64,000 bases of DNA from the NCBI GenBank assembly GCA_030523275.1, contig JAUNIX010000005.1:1-64000 (forward strand). Reading direction: 5' to 3'. Of this stretch, positions 8,541 to 18,192 are shown in pieces (position 1 is the stretch's first letter; each line of letters begins with the position of its first letter). The stretch is from Lachnospiraceae bacterium. GTDB lineage: Bacteria; Bacillota; Clostridia; Lachnospirales; Lachnospiraceae. The notes under the pieces were generated by a model that did no database searches, was not told where the DNA came from, and saw nothing but the letters and a program-made list of their open reading frames with translations. The position numbers were made by a program, and so were the translations under genes.

Positions 8541-10178
8541 ATGAGTAAAAAAAGAAAAAATTCGTTTTTGATGCAGGGAATGATTCTGGCAGGTGCATCG
8601 ATTGTTTGTCGTATCATTGGATTGTTATATCGAAGTCCGTTATTTGGAATCATGGGAAAAGAAGGGGTAGGATATTATAGTGTTGCTTATAATATCTATA
8701 ATATTATTCTATTGATTTCTTCTTTTAGCATTCCTCTTGCAGTATCAAAATCGATTTCTGCGAGGCTTGCAAAAAAGGAATACAAAAATGCGCAGCGTAT
8801 TTTTTATGGAGCATTGATTTATGCAGCGGTTGTTGGTGGTATTGCGGCTTGTGTAGCTTTTTTCGGAGCTCCAATCTTTGTTGGCAAACAAAAAGGAGCT
8901 ATTTTGGCACTGCAATGTATCTCACCAACCATATTCTTTTCTGCTATTTTAGGAGTTTTGCGCGGTTATTTCCAGGGGCATAATACGATGGTGCCAACTT
9001 CCATCTCGCAGATTGTGGAACAGATATTAAATGCCATTTTTAGTATTTTGATGGCATATGTTTTGATTTTACCTTATATTCCAGCCGAAAAGATTACGTA
9101 TCAGATTGCAAAACATGGAGCGGCGGGGAGTGCTATCGGCACAGAGGTAGGAGTCATTACGGGGTTAATTTTTTGCCTGATTGTATACAAGTTTTATAAG
9201 CCAAAAGTAAAAGCACAGATAAAGAATGATCGGACAGAACATGTGGAGTCATATAGAAATATTTTGAAAATCTTATTGATGACGATTACCCCGGTTATAT
9301 TAAGTACGGCGATTTACAATTGCTGCCCGACAATCAATATGACGATGTTCAGCGATATTCTTGTGAAAAAAGGAATGAAAGCAAGGGATGTTTCTGGGAT
9401 GTATGGCATTTTTTCCGGACAGTATAATGTTTTGATCAACATTCCACTGGCAATGGCATCGGCTTTGACCAATGCGGTCATTCCGAATGTGTCAGCAACT
9501 TATGCACTGGGCCATAAAGAGCAAATGAATGACAATATTCAGATGGTCATTAAATTTACGATGATTATTGCGATTCCATGTGCGGTCGGTTTGGGAGTCT
9601 TGAATGTGCCGATCAATGGATTAATTTTTGGCGTGGAGAATGGAATTGGTCTCGGATCGAGTTTGCTTCGGGCAGGGGCAATCTCTGTGATTTTTACTTG
9701 TATGTCCACCGTTTCCAATGGCGTTTTGCAGGGGATGGATAAAATGAAAGTTCCCATTCGCCACTCCGCAATTTCTGTAGTGGTTAATATCATTGTATTA
9801 TATTTGTGTCTGACTTTTACAGATGCGAAAACATTTTCACTGGTATGGGCGACCACGGCATTTTCCATTACAATGAGTATTTTAAACGCATTATCGATTC
9901 GTAGGTACAGTGAGTATCGTCAGGAAATTTCAAAAACATTCTTAAAACCGGCAATCAGTGCTGTGATTATGGGAGTGGTCGTGGCAGTGATCCAAGAAAT
10001 CTTGATGAAGATACTTCCACTTGGCCGTATTGGATTTGCCATTTGTCTGATTGTGGTAATTCCAATTGGTGTGATTGTTTATTTTGCAGCCATCCTTGGA
10101 CTAAAAGTATTTACAGAAGAAGAATTATTGACCATTCCGAAAGGGGATTTGATTCTTAAATTTGCTAAAAAAATTTAA
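8541..10178 (+). CDS. MOP-superfamily lipid/polysaccharide flippase (SpoVB/MurJ-like)
   Basis: A 545-residue polytopic membrane protein with about 14 predicted helices. The start (GMILAGASIVCRIIGLLYRSPLFGIMGKEGVGYYS in pieces) is typical of the Firmicutes SpoVB/YtgP/MurJ-like branch that flips lipid-linked cell-envelope precursors. The loop with GHNTMVPTSISQIVEQ and the later NIPLAMASALTNAVIPNVSA block also match. Which precursor it carries (lipid II or another polymer) is open. GAGGGG precedes ATG 8541. It reads toward the two-component module 50 bases downstream. Confidence 0.85.
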   Translation: MSKKRKNSFLMQGMILAGASIVCRIIGLLYRSPLFGIMGKEGVGYYSVAYNIYNIILLISSFSIPLAVSKSISARLAKKEYKNAQRIFYGALIYAAVVGGIAACVAFFGAPIFVGKQKGAILALQCISPTIFFSAILGVLRGYFQGHNTMVPTSISQIVEQILNAIFSILMAYVLILPYIPAEKITYQIAKHGAAGSAIGTEVGVITGLIFCLIVYKFYKPKVKAQIKNDRTEHVESYRNILKILLMTITPVILSTAIYNCCPTINMTMFSDILVKKGMKARDVSGMYGIFSGQYNVLINIPLAMASALTNAVIPNVSATYALGHKEQMNDNIQMVIKFTMIIAIPCAVGLGVLNVPINGLIFGVENGIGLGSSLLRAGAISVIFTCMSTVSNGVLQGMDKMKVPIRHSAISVVVNIIVLYLCLTFTDAKTFSLVWATTAFSITMSILNALSIRRYSEYRQEISKTFLKPAISAVIMGVVVAVIQEILMKILPLGRIGFAICLIVVIPIGVIVYFAAILGLKVFTEEELLTIPKGDLILKFAKKI

Positions 10179-10227
10179 TTTGAGATTTTATAACGAAGTG
10201 AAAGTAGTCTCTATAGGAGAGAATATT

Positions 10228-10896
10228 ATGCATATTTTTATTGTTGAAGATGAACCGGTCATAAGACGAGAACTAAAAGTGTTGTTGGAAACGGCGATGT
10301 ATCAGGTGACTGTGGCAGATCAATTTGATTCGATCGTTGAGCAGGTGAAAAAAGCGAATCCGGATTTGATACTTTTGGATGTCAATCTCCCAGAAATCTC
10401 TGGATTTGACATCTGTACACAGATTCGTGAGCAAATGGAAATACCGATCATCTTTTTGACGAGCCGAACAGATTCTATGGATGAATTGACCGGAATATTA
10501 AAAGGCGGAGATGATTATATCACCAAGCCATATCAGGCGCCGATTCTTTTGGCAAGGATTGGCGCGGTGTTAAAGCGTACCAAGAGTGGAGAGATGAAAG
10601 AAATCACCCAGTTTACCCATAAAGATGTAGAACTTGATATTTCAAGGTGTAGTCTTTCTTATCAAGGGCAAAGTGTGGAACTGACAAAAAATGAAATGAA
10701 GATTCTGCATTTGTTATTCCAAAATCAGGGAAAATTTGTTGCCAGAATGGATTTGATCGAGAGCTTATGGGAAAATCAAATATTTATTGATGATAATACA
10801 CTGAGTGTACATGTTACCCGAATTCGTGAAAAAATGAAGTCGATCGGCATATATGATTTTATTGAGACAAAAAGAGGAATGGGGTATCGGATATGA
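10228..10896 (+). CDS. OmpR-family response regulator (BceR-like)
   Basis: A 222-residue response regulator. The receiver domain has acidic residues EDE at 7-9, phospho-acceptor Asp51 (LLLDVNLPE context) and the conserved Lys in YITKPYQ near 100. The C-terminal winged helix (about 125-222) ends with the family-typical FIETKRGMGYRI. ATG 10228 with AGGAGAG upstream is preferred over an earlier in-frame start at 10162 that would overlap the flippase and add residues foreign to the receiver domain. Its stop overlaps the start of the kinase, so both are cotranslated. It probably senses peptide stress through the adjoining transporter. Confidence 0.9.
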   Translation: MHIFIVEDEPVIRRELKVLLETAMYQVTVADQFDSIVEQVKKANPDLILLDVNLPEISGFDICTQIREQMEIPIIFLTSRTDSMDELTGILKGGDDYITKPYQAPILLARIGAVLKRTKSGEMKEITQFTHKDVELDISRCSLSYQGQSVELTKNEMKILHLLFQNQGKFVARMDLIESLWENQIFIDDNTLSVHVTRIREKMKSIGIYDFIETKRGMGYRI

Positions 10897-11927
10897 CTTT
10901 AAAAAATTTTCTAAAAGATAAATTTTTGCTTGGCATTCTTCATTTTATATGTATGAGCGTGTTGACGATTTTCTTAAACATGACAGGATATGGTCAGGCG
11001 AATATTATCTTGATTCTGATTTTTTGGCTGCTTATTTTCGTTGTTTGGTTGATTTCTACTTATTTGCAGAGAAAAAAGTTCTTTGATGATGTGGAACAGA
11101 TTCTTGAAAAGATGGATCAGAGGTATCTTCTAGGAGAATTGATTCCAAAATCTTATCGATTGGAGGATAGATTATATCGGGAAATGATTTGCCGTTCCAA
11201 TAAATCGGTCATTGAGCGGATTCATCAGATTGAGGATGCGCAAAAAGATTATAAAGAATACATTGAAAATTGGGTCCATGAGATCAAAGCGCCGATTACC
11301 AGCATTGCATTACTTTGCGAAAATGGACGAAAGCAGGAAGCAGTGACTGATACGGCAAAAGAATCTTTTCGTATTTTGAGTTTGGAAAATCAAAAGATTG
11401 AAAATTATGTGGACATGGCACTTTACTATGCAAGGTCAGAGGAAGTGTATAAAGATTATTTCATTCAGAAAACAGATTTACAGCAGGTTGTCTCAGAAGT
11501 GTTGGAAAAGAATCGTTTGCTATTAATACAAAATCAAGTCAGGGCAGAAGTGAATTGCAAAGATTTGGTTTATACAGACCGCAAATGGATTGGATTTATT
11601 CTAAATCAGATGATTTTAAACAGTGTCAAATATCAGAGTGAGTCTCCAGTCTTTCAGATTTATACTATGCGACAGGAACATGGCGTTGTACTCGTGGTGG
11701 AAGATAATGGAGTCGGTATTCGTCCAGAGGAACTTTCACGAATTTTTGAAAAAGGATTTACCGGAAGTAATGGAAGAAATCACGAACGTTCCACAGGCAT
11801 GGGGTTGTATTTGTGTCAGAAACTTTGTAAAAAGATTGGGATTGGAATTAGTGTGGAGTCTAATTATGGAAAGGGAACCAAAATGTTGCTTGAATTTCCA
11901 ATTAGCAATTACATAACTAGAGAATAA
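10893..11927 (+). CDS. BceS-like intramembrane-sensing histidine kinase
   Basis: A 344-residue kinase with two N-terminal helices (about 13-30 and 37-56) joined by a very short outside loop, so it lacks a sensor domain. This is the design of BceS-type kinases, which read the state of a partner ABC exporter. The phosphorylated His129 lies in NWVHEIKAPITS, and the ATPase domain shows DNGVGI and TGMGLYLC motifs. The start overlaps the regulator stop (ATGA). A hairpin and the exporter genes follow. Confidence 0.9.
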   Translation: MTLKNFLKDKFLLGILHFICMSVLTIFLNMTGYGQANIILILIFWLLIFVVWLISTYLQRKKFFDDVEQILEKMDQRYLLGELIPKSYRLEDRLYREMICRSNKSVIERIHQIEDAQKDYKEYIENWVHEIKAPITSIALLCENGRKQEAVTDTAKESFRILSLENQKIENYVDMALYYARSEEVYKDYFIQKTDLQQVVSEVLEKNRLLLIQNQVRAEVNCKDLVYTDRKWIGFILNQMILNSVKYQSESPVFQIYTMRQEHGVVLVVEDNGVGIRPEELSRIFEKGFTGSNGRNHERSTGMGLYLCQKLCKKIGIGISVESNYGKGTKMLLEFPISNYITRE

Positions 11928-11930
11928 AAC

Positions 11931-11982
11931 AAATAGATTGGAGTTATCTTTCGAAAATGTAAGATTATTTCAATCTATTTTT
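11931..11982 (+). terminator. Hairpin between kinase and exporter genes
   Basis: AAATAGATTG (11931-11940) pairs with CAATCTATTT (11971-11980), followed by TTTA; ATCTT/AAGAT pairs inside the loop. It can end the regulator-kinase transcript. The loop also holds AAAATGTAAGA, a sequence shared with the promoter region of the other BceAB-like module (56591-56601), so it may also be part of a regulator site. Confidence 0.5.
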
Positions 11983-12053
11983 ATACAAAGGGATAGATTC
12001 GGATAGTAGAATCAGAGTGTAAACAATGATTTGATAAGTGAGGAGTGATTAGA

Positions 12054-12821
12054 GTGAATGATTATATTAGAGTTTGTGACGTGGAAAAATACTATGGCAA
12101 TGGTTCCAATGTGACTAAAGCGGTGGATCGTGTTAGTTTCAATGTGGAAAAGGGAGAATTTGTCGGTGTGATGGGAGCTTCCGGATCTGGAAAGACAACG
12201 TTGTTAAATCTTCTTGCCACCATTGATCAGGTAACGGCGGGGCACATTTATTATCAGGATACGGATATTACAGAATTATCGGAAGATGATTTGTCAGAAT
12301 TTCGAAAAAACCATTTGGGTTTTGTGTTTCAGGAATATAATTTGCTTGATACACTGACTATTGAAGAGAATATTATTCTTGCGCTGACGTTGCAATGTGA
12401 GGAAAAGAAACAAATGGAAGAAACCTGCAGCCAGATAGTAAAGCTTTTGGGAATTGAGGATATCAAAGACAAATTTCCTTATCAGGTGTCTGGTGGGCAA
12501 AAACAGCGATGTGCCTGTGGGCGAGCATTGGCAAATCATCCAAAACTCCTTTTGGCGGATGAACCTACGGGAGCGTTGGACTCTCATTCTGCCCAGACAC
12601 TTTTAGAAACATTTACGAATTTAAATCAGAGTATGGGGGCTACGATTCTCATGGTAACGCATGATGCTTTTTCTGCAAGTTATTGTAGCCGTATCTTGTT
12701 TTTAAAAGATGGAAGAATCTTCCATGAACTTGTACGAGGAGAGAAAAATAGAAAAGCATTTTTACAAGAAATTTTGGATGTGCTTTCGCTGACGGGAGGT
12801 GAGCTTTCCGATGCTCGGTAA
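12054..12821 (+). CDS. BceA-like ABC transporter ATPase (antimicrobial peptide module)
   Basis: A 255-residue nucleotide-binding subunit of the MacB/BceA branch. Walker A reads GASGSGKTT, the signature VSGGQKQR, and Walker B LLLADEPTGALD. GTG 12054 is chosen because AGGAG (12041-12045) then lies eight bases upstream; the alternative GTG at 12045 overlaps this site. The gene ends 11 bases inside the permease gene, implying coupled translation. Together they form a BceAB-type unit that removes peptide antibiotics from cell-wall precursors and signals to the kinase upstream. Confidence 0.9.
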   Translation: MNDYIRVCDVEKYYGNGSNVTKAVDRVSFNVEKGEFVGVMGASGSGKTTLLNLLATIDQVTAGHIYYQDTDITELSEDDLSEFRKNHLGFVFQEYNLLDTLTIEENIILALTLQCEEKKQMEETCSQIVKLLGIEDIKDKFPYQVSGGQKQRCACGRALANHPKLLLADEPTGALDSHSAQTLLETFTNLNQSMGATILMVTHDAFSASYCSRILFLKDGRIFHELVRGEKNRKAFLQEILDVLSLTGGELSDAR

Positions 12822-14898
12822 ACTTGCTTATCGCAATATGAAACGTTCTGCCAGAGATTATCTGGTGTATATATTTACTATGACAGTCGTTACCGCGTTG
12901 ATGTATGCTTTTAACAGTCTTATATTTCAAAATGCTTTGACGGGATATTTTGAATTAGAAGCGATGATGGAAATGATGCTCATCTTAGCTACAGTTTTTA
13001 TTGTTTTGATTGTATCTTGGCTGATCAATTATATGGTGAAATTCATGTTGGAGAAACGAAGCAGTGAGTTTGGAATTTATCTGTTGCTTGGCATGAAAAG
13101 GAAAATGGTTTCTAGTTTGTATATGCGTGAAAATCTGTTGCTTGGAGGGGCTGCGTTTTTGTTGGGAACAGTTTTGGGAATTTTTTTGCAACAAGTATTA
13201 ATGGCAGTTATGTTTGCAATGTTGCAGATGGAATATCATCTAAGCATATCGTTTCATCCATGGACCATACTTATGACTGTATCTTGTTATCTGGGATGTT
13301 ATTTGCTGGCATTATTTCGCTGTCAACGAAAGTTTAAAAAGATGAATATTCATGATCTGATGAATGCAAAACGACGTAATGAGGAAATCCATGAGAAACG
13401 GGAAGGAATCAAACGTATGTTATTTCCACTGTCAATCTTATTTATTTTTGCATTTTGGACGGTATTTTCGATGTTGTCTGGTGCAGGAGAAATCGCCTTG
13501 TTTTTGATTGGACTGGTGTTAACTATTTATCTGTTTTATGTGGGGATTTCCGCTTGGATTATCTGTTATGTGAGAAAGAAAGGAAAAGCCATCTATAAAG
13601 GACAAAATCTATTCCTATTAAGACAGTTTGCCTCAAAAGTAAGGACGATGCAGTTTACGATGGGGACCTTAACGGCTCTTTTTACCATTGCGTTGATGGG
13701 GGCTTCGATTGCGCTGATGTTTAGTGATTATGAGAATACAGTTTTGAAAGATAAATTTCCATTTGATGTTCAGGTATACAGCTCAGACGTGCAGGATGAA
13801 TTTGCGGATGAGATAGCCGTATTAAAGAAAAATACAGATTTATTGGATGTTTATCGCTATCATATTTATACCGATCAGGATAATCAGGTAAATACCTGGA
13901 TGCTGACAAACTTAAAGGCATGGGGAAATATCTATAAAAACAAAGATGGGAGTCCAAATCAGTCAAAAATGAAAGATGAGTTAAAAGATGGGGGTATTTA
14001 TTGTACGTATGATACGTATATGGGACTTTCTGATTATAATTATCTTCGTAAAATGCTGGGATATAAAGAAGTAACATTAGATTCTCATGAATATTTGGTG
14101 CAGGTGAAACCAAGACTTGCAAATGAAGTACAAGAGGTTGGAAAGGATTTGAAGATTAAAAATGCATCTGGCGATGCTTATCTTTCCTGTGCGGGAGTTT
14201 ATTCGGATCCATTTTCACAAGATGGGCATAACGGCGGTGATTATGTGATTGTAGTACCAGATCAGGTGCTAAATAGGATGAGTCCATATTATGCGGAACT
14301 TGTAGCAGACATAAAAGGAGATGCCCCGGTAGATCTTGTAAAAAAATTAGATAATCTGACAGAAAAAAGTAATCGTGATTTTGGAGGTCATGCAGTGCCG
14401 GATTTGGAAGGAAACAGTTGCAGTGGTTCGGATGACATCATTTCTTATACAGCAACCAATTTGGTCAGAGACAACCTAATTCCAGAAGTAAAATATATGC
14501 TGGCATCTTTGATTATCCCGTTATTCTATATTGGTTTGGTGTTTGTCTGTGTAGCAATGACCGTACTATCTGTACAACAGTTAAGCGATTCGGCCAAGTA
14601 CAAATTTCGATATGATGTTTTGGCGAAGTTAGGACTTGACCACACACAAATCTATAGTCTGCTTCGCAAACAATTGGCAGCTTATTATCTTTGTCCTGCG
14701 ATTTTAGCAATTCTGATCAGCGGAAAAATGATTTTATTTATGAGTAAAAGGTTTGTTCAATGGACTGGCGTACCAGTTTTTCCAGCCTCTTTTTTCATCA
14801 AGAGCATTGTATTATTCTTTGGAATTTACTTGATCTATTATGTGGTAACATATGTTGGATTTAAGCGAAATGTAGAAGAAAAGAGTATTATGAGATAG
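12811..14898 (+). CDS. BceB-like FtsX-type ABC permease
   Basis: A 695-residue membrane subunit with the BceB plan: an N-terminal helix, three helices, a further group of helices up to about residue 300, a large extracellular domain of about 200 residues (roughly 310-520), and four C-terminal helices with FtsX homology. The opening MLGKLAYRNMKRSARDYLVYIFTM is usual for this group and is split here by the motif order K-L-A-Y-R-N. ATG 12811 follows GGGAGGT by ten bases; the in-frame GTG at 12799 is part of that site. The outside domain is expected to decide peptide specificity. Confidence 0.9.
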   Translation: MLGKLAYRNMKRSARDYLVYIFTMTVVTALMYAFNSLIFQNALTGYFELEAMMEMMLILATVFIVLIVSWLINYMVKFMLEKRSSEFGIYLLLGMKRKMVSSLYMRENLLLGGAAFLLGTVLGIFLQQVLMAVMFAMLQMEYHLSISFHPWTILMTVSCYLGCYLLALFRCQRKFKKMNIHDLMNAKRRNEEIHEKREGIKRMLFPLSILFIFAFWTVFSMLSGAGEIALFLIGLVLTIYLFYVGISAWIICYVRKKGKAIYKGQNLFLLRQFASKVRTMQFTMGTLTALFTIALMGASIALMFSDYENTVLKDKFPFDVQVYSSDVQDEFADEIAVLKKNTDLLDVYRYHIYTDQDNQVNTWMLTNLKAWGNIYKNKDGSPNQSKMKDELKDGGIYCTYDTYMGLSDYNYLRKMLGYKEVTLDSHEYLVQVKPRLANEVQEVGKDLKIKNASGDAYLSCAGVYSDPFSQDGHNGGDYVIVVPDQVLNRMSPYYAELVADIKGDAPVDLVKKLDNLTEKSNRDFGGHAVPDLEGNSCSGSDDIISYTATNLVRDNLIPEVKYMLASLIIPLFYIGLVFVCVAMTVLSVQQLSDSAKYKFRYDVLAKLGLDHTQIYSLLRKQLAAYYLCPAILAILISGKMILFMSKRFVQWTGVPVFPASFFIKSIVLFFGIYLIYYVVTYVGFKRNVEEKSIMR

Positions 14899-14907
14899 AA
14901 AACAAAT

Positions 14908-14943
14908 AAAACAAGTCCTTCAAAAATCGAGGGACTTGTTTTA
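14908..14943 (+). terminator. Terminator after bceB-like gene
   Basis: AAACAAGTCC pairs with GGACTTGTTT with a short internal mismatch, followed by TTTT. It lies ten bases after the permease stop and could also serve the small minus-strand gene that converges on it. Confidence 0.8.
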
Positions 14944-14955
14944 AGATTTTGAATT

Positions 14956-15102
14956 CTATTTTCGTACATATTTTATCACTTTGATTAAAATAAAAAGAAG
15001 TACAATGAAAAGAATAAATAGAAAAACAAATGGTAAAAATGCCCATAAGAACATGTACACATATAACAATAACATTGAGATTTTCTCGAAAATATGTTCC
15101 AT
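14956..15102 (-). CDS. Small membrane protein, 48 residues
   Basis: Not recognised. The product would be 48 residues: a short amphipathic start followed by a long, very hydrophobic stretch (about residues 10-43) that could form one long or two short membrane helices, and a basic end KYVRK. ATG 15102 has AAGGAGA nine bases upstream, which argues for translation and against the longer frame starting at 15168. It converges on the BceB-like gene and shares its terminator. It could be a small regulator or a peptide toxin; nothing shows which. Confidence 0.5.
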   Translation of the reverse strand: MEHIFEKISMLLLYVYMFLWAFLPFVFLFILFIVLLFILIKVIKYVRK

Positions 15103-15270
15103 TGTAATTTGTCTCCTTTTCATTTCAAGATCATGATGTTTTATTAGTATAACATAAATATGGAACAAAAGTATAAATAATTAAGAAAATTATCATATCT
15201 CTGTAAGTATTTATTAAAATCTACACTTTCCATTATTGTTAAAATAAAAACAAAAACGGAGGAGAAAATA

Positions 15271-15726
15271 ATGAAATATAAGAAAAAGGTTACTCTGTTG
15301 ATTGTGATTTTAATAACAATTAGTATTTATCTGAAAGCATGTGGAAACATCAACATGAATAGGGTAGAAGCGATTTCAATTGAGGTTATTAATTCCGATG
15401 AAAAAAGTGTGAAAGAAGAAATTCCATTGAAAGAGGAAGACGTTGCCAAAGTGAAAAACATATTGTCTGGAGAAAGACCGTATTTTGATTCGGGATTTGT
15501 ATTTGAAGCAGGTAAATATCGGATTGTTTTGAAAACAAAAACAAAAGAGATATATTTATATCCGTATTGTGGGGATGTAGATACTATAAGCATTGGATAT
15601 GATCGATTTAAATATTATGGTTTAGAGGAAGAAGAGCAACAAAAAATGTATTCCATTTTAGATAAATATATTGATACGGATGAAATGGAAGGAATTTGGG
15701 GCTGGGAATCACTGGATGAATCATAA
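15271..15726 (+). CDS. Putative secreted lipoprotein
   Basis: A 151-residue protein not recognised by family. It has a basic start, a hydrophobic stretch (residues 7-22) and LKAC, a weak lipobox, so Cys24 may be lipidated after signal peptidase II cleavage. The mature part is acidic and has alternating hydrophobic strands, resembling small DUF-type immunity or sensor lipoproteins. ACGGAGGAG precedes ATG 15271. It lies just before the second two-component/ABC module but is separated from it by a terminator. Confidence 0.6.
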   Translation: MKYKKKVTLLIVILITISIYLKACGNINMNRVEAISIEVINSDEKSVKEEIPLKEEDVAKVKNILSGERPYFDSGFVFEAGKYRIVLKTKTKEIYLYPYCGDVDTISIGYDRFKYYGLEEEEQQKMYSILDKYIDTDEMEGIWGWESLDES

Positions 15727-15760
15727 TATCTAAAAAAGTATAATAAAATGAACGGTTATT

Positions 15761-15798
15761 AAGATAGAGTGTCATATTGTTTGATGCTCTATCTTTTT
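15761..15798 (+). terminator. Terminator after the lipoprotein gene
   Basis: AAGATAGAG (15761-15769) pairs with CTCTATCTT (15787-15795) and runs into TTTTT. Confidence 0.8.
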
Positions 15799-15845
15799 AT
15801 GATATACTGAATTCAGACGAATAATTTTAGATGAGGGGAAGAAAA

Positions 15846-16514
15846 ATGGAGATAATTGGAATTATTGAGGATGATGAACTGTTAAATCAGGCACTGCAAA
15901 TCGCATTAAAAAAGGAAGGATTTCATACTTTGTCGGCATTTAATTATAAAGAGGGAATCAAATTGATGAAACAATCACCTCAATTGTTGCTCGTTGACAT
16001 CAATCTTCCAGATGGAGATGGCATCAGCCTGTGTAGGGAAATCCGAAAATATCAGGAAATACCGGCTATTTTTTTAACTGGCAGAGATGAAGAAGAGGAT
16101 ATGATAAATGCGTTTACGGCAGGTGCGGATGATTATGTCGTAAAGCCATTTCCTATGCGTGTATTGATAAAACGGATCCAAGCGGTTTTATATCGATGTC
16201 GGGAAGAAAAGGATGAATTTGTATATCGTGGATTAAATATTCAGTTTAGCCATAAAAAAGTCTTTTATCAGGATCAAGAAATAAAATTGACAGCAAAAGA
16301 ATATAAATTGCTGTTGTATCTGGCAAGAAATAAAGGACAAATTCTTTCTTCTGATCAGATTTTAGCACAGGTATGGGATTTGGATGGAGATTTTGTCTGT
16401 GCCAACACAGTCAGTGTCACGATTAATCGCCTGAGGAAAAAAATTGAACCGAATGGGGAACAACCGGTTTTTATTAAGAATGTATTTGGACAGGGATATA
16501 GATTTGGGGAGTGA
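15846..16514 (+). CDS. OmpR-family response regulator
   Basis: A 222-residue regulator with receiver and winged-helix domains. Acidic EDDE pocket residues lie at 8-11, the phospho-acceptor is Asp51 in LLLVDINLPDG, and the Lys appears in YVVKPFP. The output domain ends FIKNVFGQGYRFGE. ATG 15846 has GAGGGGA upstream; an in-frame start at 15831 precedes it without a site. It overlaps the kinase by a few bases and starts the second exporter module of the window. Confidence 0.9.
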   Translation: MEIIGIIEDDELLNQALQIALKKEGFHTLSAFNYKEGIKLMKQSPQLLLVDINLPDGDGISLCREIRKYQEIPAIFLTGRDEEEDMINAFTAGADDYVVKPFPMRVLIKRIQAVLYRCREEKDEFVYRGLNIQFSHKKVFYQDQEIKLTAKEYKLLLYLARNKGQILSSDQILAQVWDLDGDFVCANTVSVTINRLRKKIEPNGEQPVFIKNVFGQGYRFGE

Positions 16515-16519
16515 TGAAA

Positions 16520-17431
16520 ATGGTAATTTGGTTATTGATAATAATGACGCTGGTACTACTTTGTGCCGGCGTTGTTTGGTACATACAGGAAAAAAGTCGG
16601 AGACAGGAGTTGGAAAATATTTCTGTTTTATTGGAAAAAATATTAAACGAGAAAGAGATTGGCGAAGATTATCGCTATGAGGACACCATTTCGTCAAAAA
16701 TTTATCATCAGCTTTGTAGATTGGATCAAAAGACAAAAGGCTATCACAAAAGAATCGAAGCGGATAGAGATGCAATCAAAAGTCTGATCACGGAAATTGC
16801 CCATCAACTTCGGACTCCACTTGCGAACATGGAGACTTATCTGGAGTTCTTGGAGGAGGAAGATCTCGAGAAAGAAGAACAAAAGCTATATTTAAAGGCA
16901 GTGCGAGTGTCGGAGCAAAAAGTTAGTTTTCTGATCGAGAGTTTTATAAAAATGTCAAGACTGGAAAATCGAATCATTCAGATTCGATTGGAAGATGAAA
17001 ATCTGCTTTCTACTTTGGAGCATGCAAAAGAACAAGTGACAAAACATGCACAGGAAAAAAATATTACCATTATGACCTATTTCCCAGAAAAGCTACTGTT
17101 TGCACATGACTCGAAGTGGATGGAGGAAGCCATTTTTAATCTGTTAGATAATAGTGTGAAATATAGCCACAATGGAGGCGAAATCCACATGGAAGTGGAA
17201 GAAAATGAGATGGCGGTCTGTATTCGAATTCGAGATTTTGGAGTGGGAATCGAAGAAGGTGAAGAAGAAAAGGTATTTCAACGATTTTATCGCGGAAAAA
17301 ATGCGGGAACGAGAGATGGTTTTGGTCTCGGACTTTATATTACGAGGGAGATTGTTTTGCAACATCATGGCACGATAAAGATTAAGAGGGAGAACCCGGG
17401 ATTGTCTATACTTATTTTTTTATTATGTTAG
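16520..17431 (+). CDS. Sensor histidine kinase
   Basis: A 303-residue kinase with a single clear N-terminal helix (residues 1-21), a short linker, a HisKA domain with phospho-acceptor His95 in EIAHQLRTPLAN and an HATPase domain with DNSVKYS, DFGVGI and FGLGLYIT motifs. GGGGAG at 16506 favours ATG 16520 over GTG 16511 or ATG 16514. It lacks a large sensor region, so the partner transporter probably supplies the signal, as in other peptide-sensing modules. The sequence differs clearly from the two BceS-like kinases of the window. Confidence 0.88.
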   Translation: MVIWLLIIMTLVLLCAGVVWYIQEKSRRQELENISVLLEKILNEKEIGEDYRYEDTISSKIYHQLCRLDQKTKGYHKRIEADRDAIKSLITEIAHQLRTPLANMETYLEFLEEEDLEKEEQKLYLKAVRVSEQKVSFLIESFIKMSRLENRIIQIRLEDENLLSTLEHAKEQVTKHAQEKNITIMTYFPEKLLFAHDSKWMEEAIFNLLDNSVKYSHNGGEIHMEVEENEMAVCIRIRDFGVGIEEGEEEKVFQRFYRGKNAGTRDGFGLGLYITREIVLQHHGTIKIKRENPGLSILIFLLC

Positions 17432-17511
17432 AGGATTGTTAGATTTCTTCTTTATAATAATAGTAAGAAACGGTTCAACTGGAAATATAAAACGAGAGAA
17501 GGGAGTACAAT

Positions 17512-18192
17512 ATGAGTATCGTCGAGACAAAAGGACTGAAAAAATATTTTCAAAATGGAGAGCATATCGTAAAAGCTTTGGATGATGTAACGATTTCGAT
17601 CGAAGAAGGGGAATTTGTAGCGTTAGTGGGTAGTTCTGGAAGTGGAAAGACAACAATGCTCAATATGTTAGGAGGCCTTGATGAGCCGACAGAGGGAGAG
17701 GTCATCATTCGCGGTCGGAGTCTTACCAATATGGAACGTGAGGAGAAGACGATTTTTCGCAGAAGGAATATTGGTTTTGTTTTTCAGCAATTTAATTTGG
17801 TTCCAATTTTAAATGTGTATGAGAATATTGTACTGCCATTAAGACTGGATGGAATGGAAATTGACGAAGAGTTTTTACAGCATATCGTCGATTTATTAAA
17901 GATAGAAGAAAAGCTTGATCAAATGCCAGAGACACTTTCTGGCGGACAGCAGCAAAGAGTCGCCATTGCAAGAGCTTTGTGTGTAAAACCAGCATTGATT
18001 TTGGCGGATGAGCCGACGGGAAATCTTGATTCAAAAGCAAGTATGGAAGTTGCGGTTCTCTTAAAAAGTTGTGCTCTAAGATTCCATCAAACGGTGATTA
18101 TGGTCACACATGATGAAGAGGTGGCACAGATGGCAGATCGAATTTTGTCAATTGAAGATGGAAGAATCAGGAGAGAGGAAGCCAGAGAATGA
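17512..18192 (+). CDS. ABC transporter ATPase (MacB/LolD type)
   Basis: A 226-residue ATPase with Walker [10 protein letters not shown], signature LSGGQQQR and Walker [13 protein letters not shown], plus the H-loop MVTHDEEV. Such subunits pair with FtsX-like permeases to move peptides or lipoproteins, or to signal. AAGGGAG precedes ATG 17512. The stop overlaps the permease start by four bases (ATGA), so the two are one unit. Confidence 0.9.
   Translation: MSIVETKGLKKYFQNGEHIVKALDDVTISIEEGEFVALVGSSGSGKTTMLNMLGGLDEPTEGEVIIRGRSLTNMEREEKTIFRRRNIGFVFQQFNLVPILNVYENIVLPLRLDGMEIDEEFLQHIVDLLKIEEKLDQMPETLSGGQQQRVAIARALCVKPALILADEPTGNLDSKASMEVAVLLKSCALRFHQTVIMVTHDEEVAQMADRILSIEDGRIRREEARE

Noticed and set aside
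12799..12810. Upstream GTG start of the first BceB-like permease
   Set aside because: The GTG is part of the GGGAGGTG ribosome binding site for ATG 12811.
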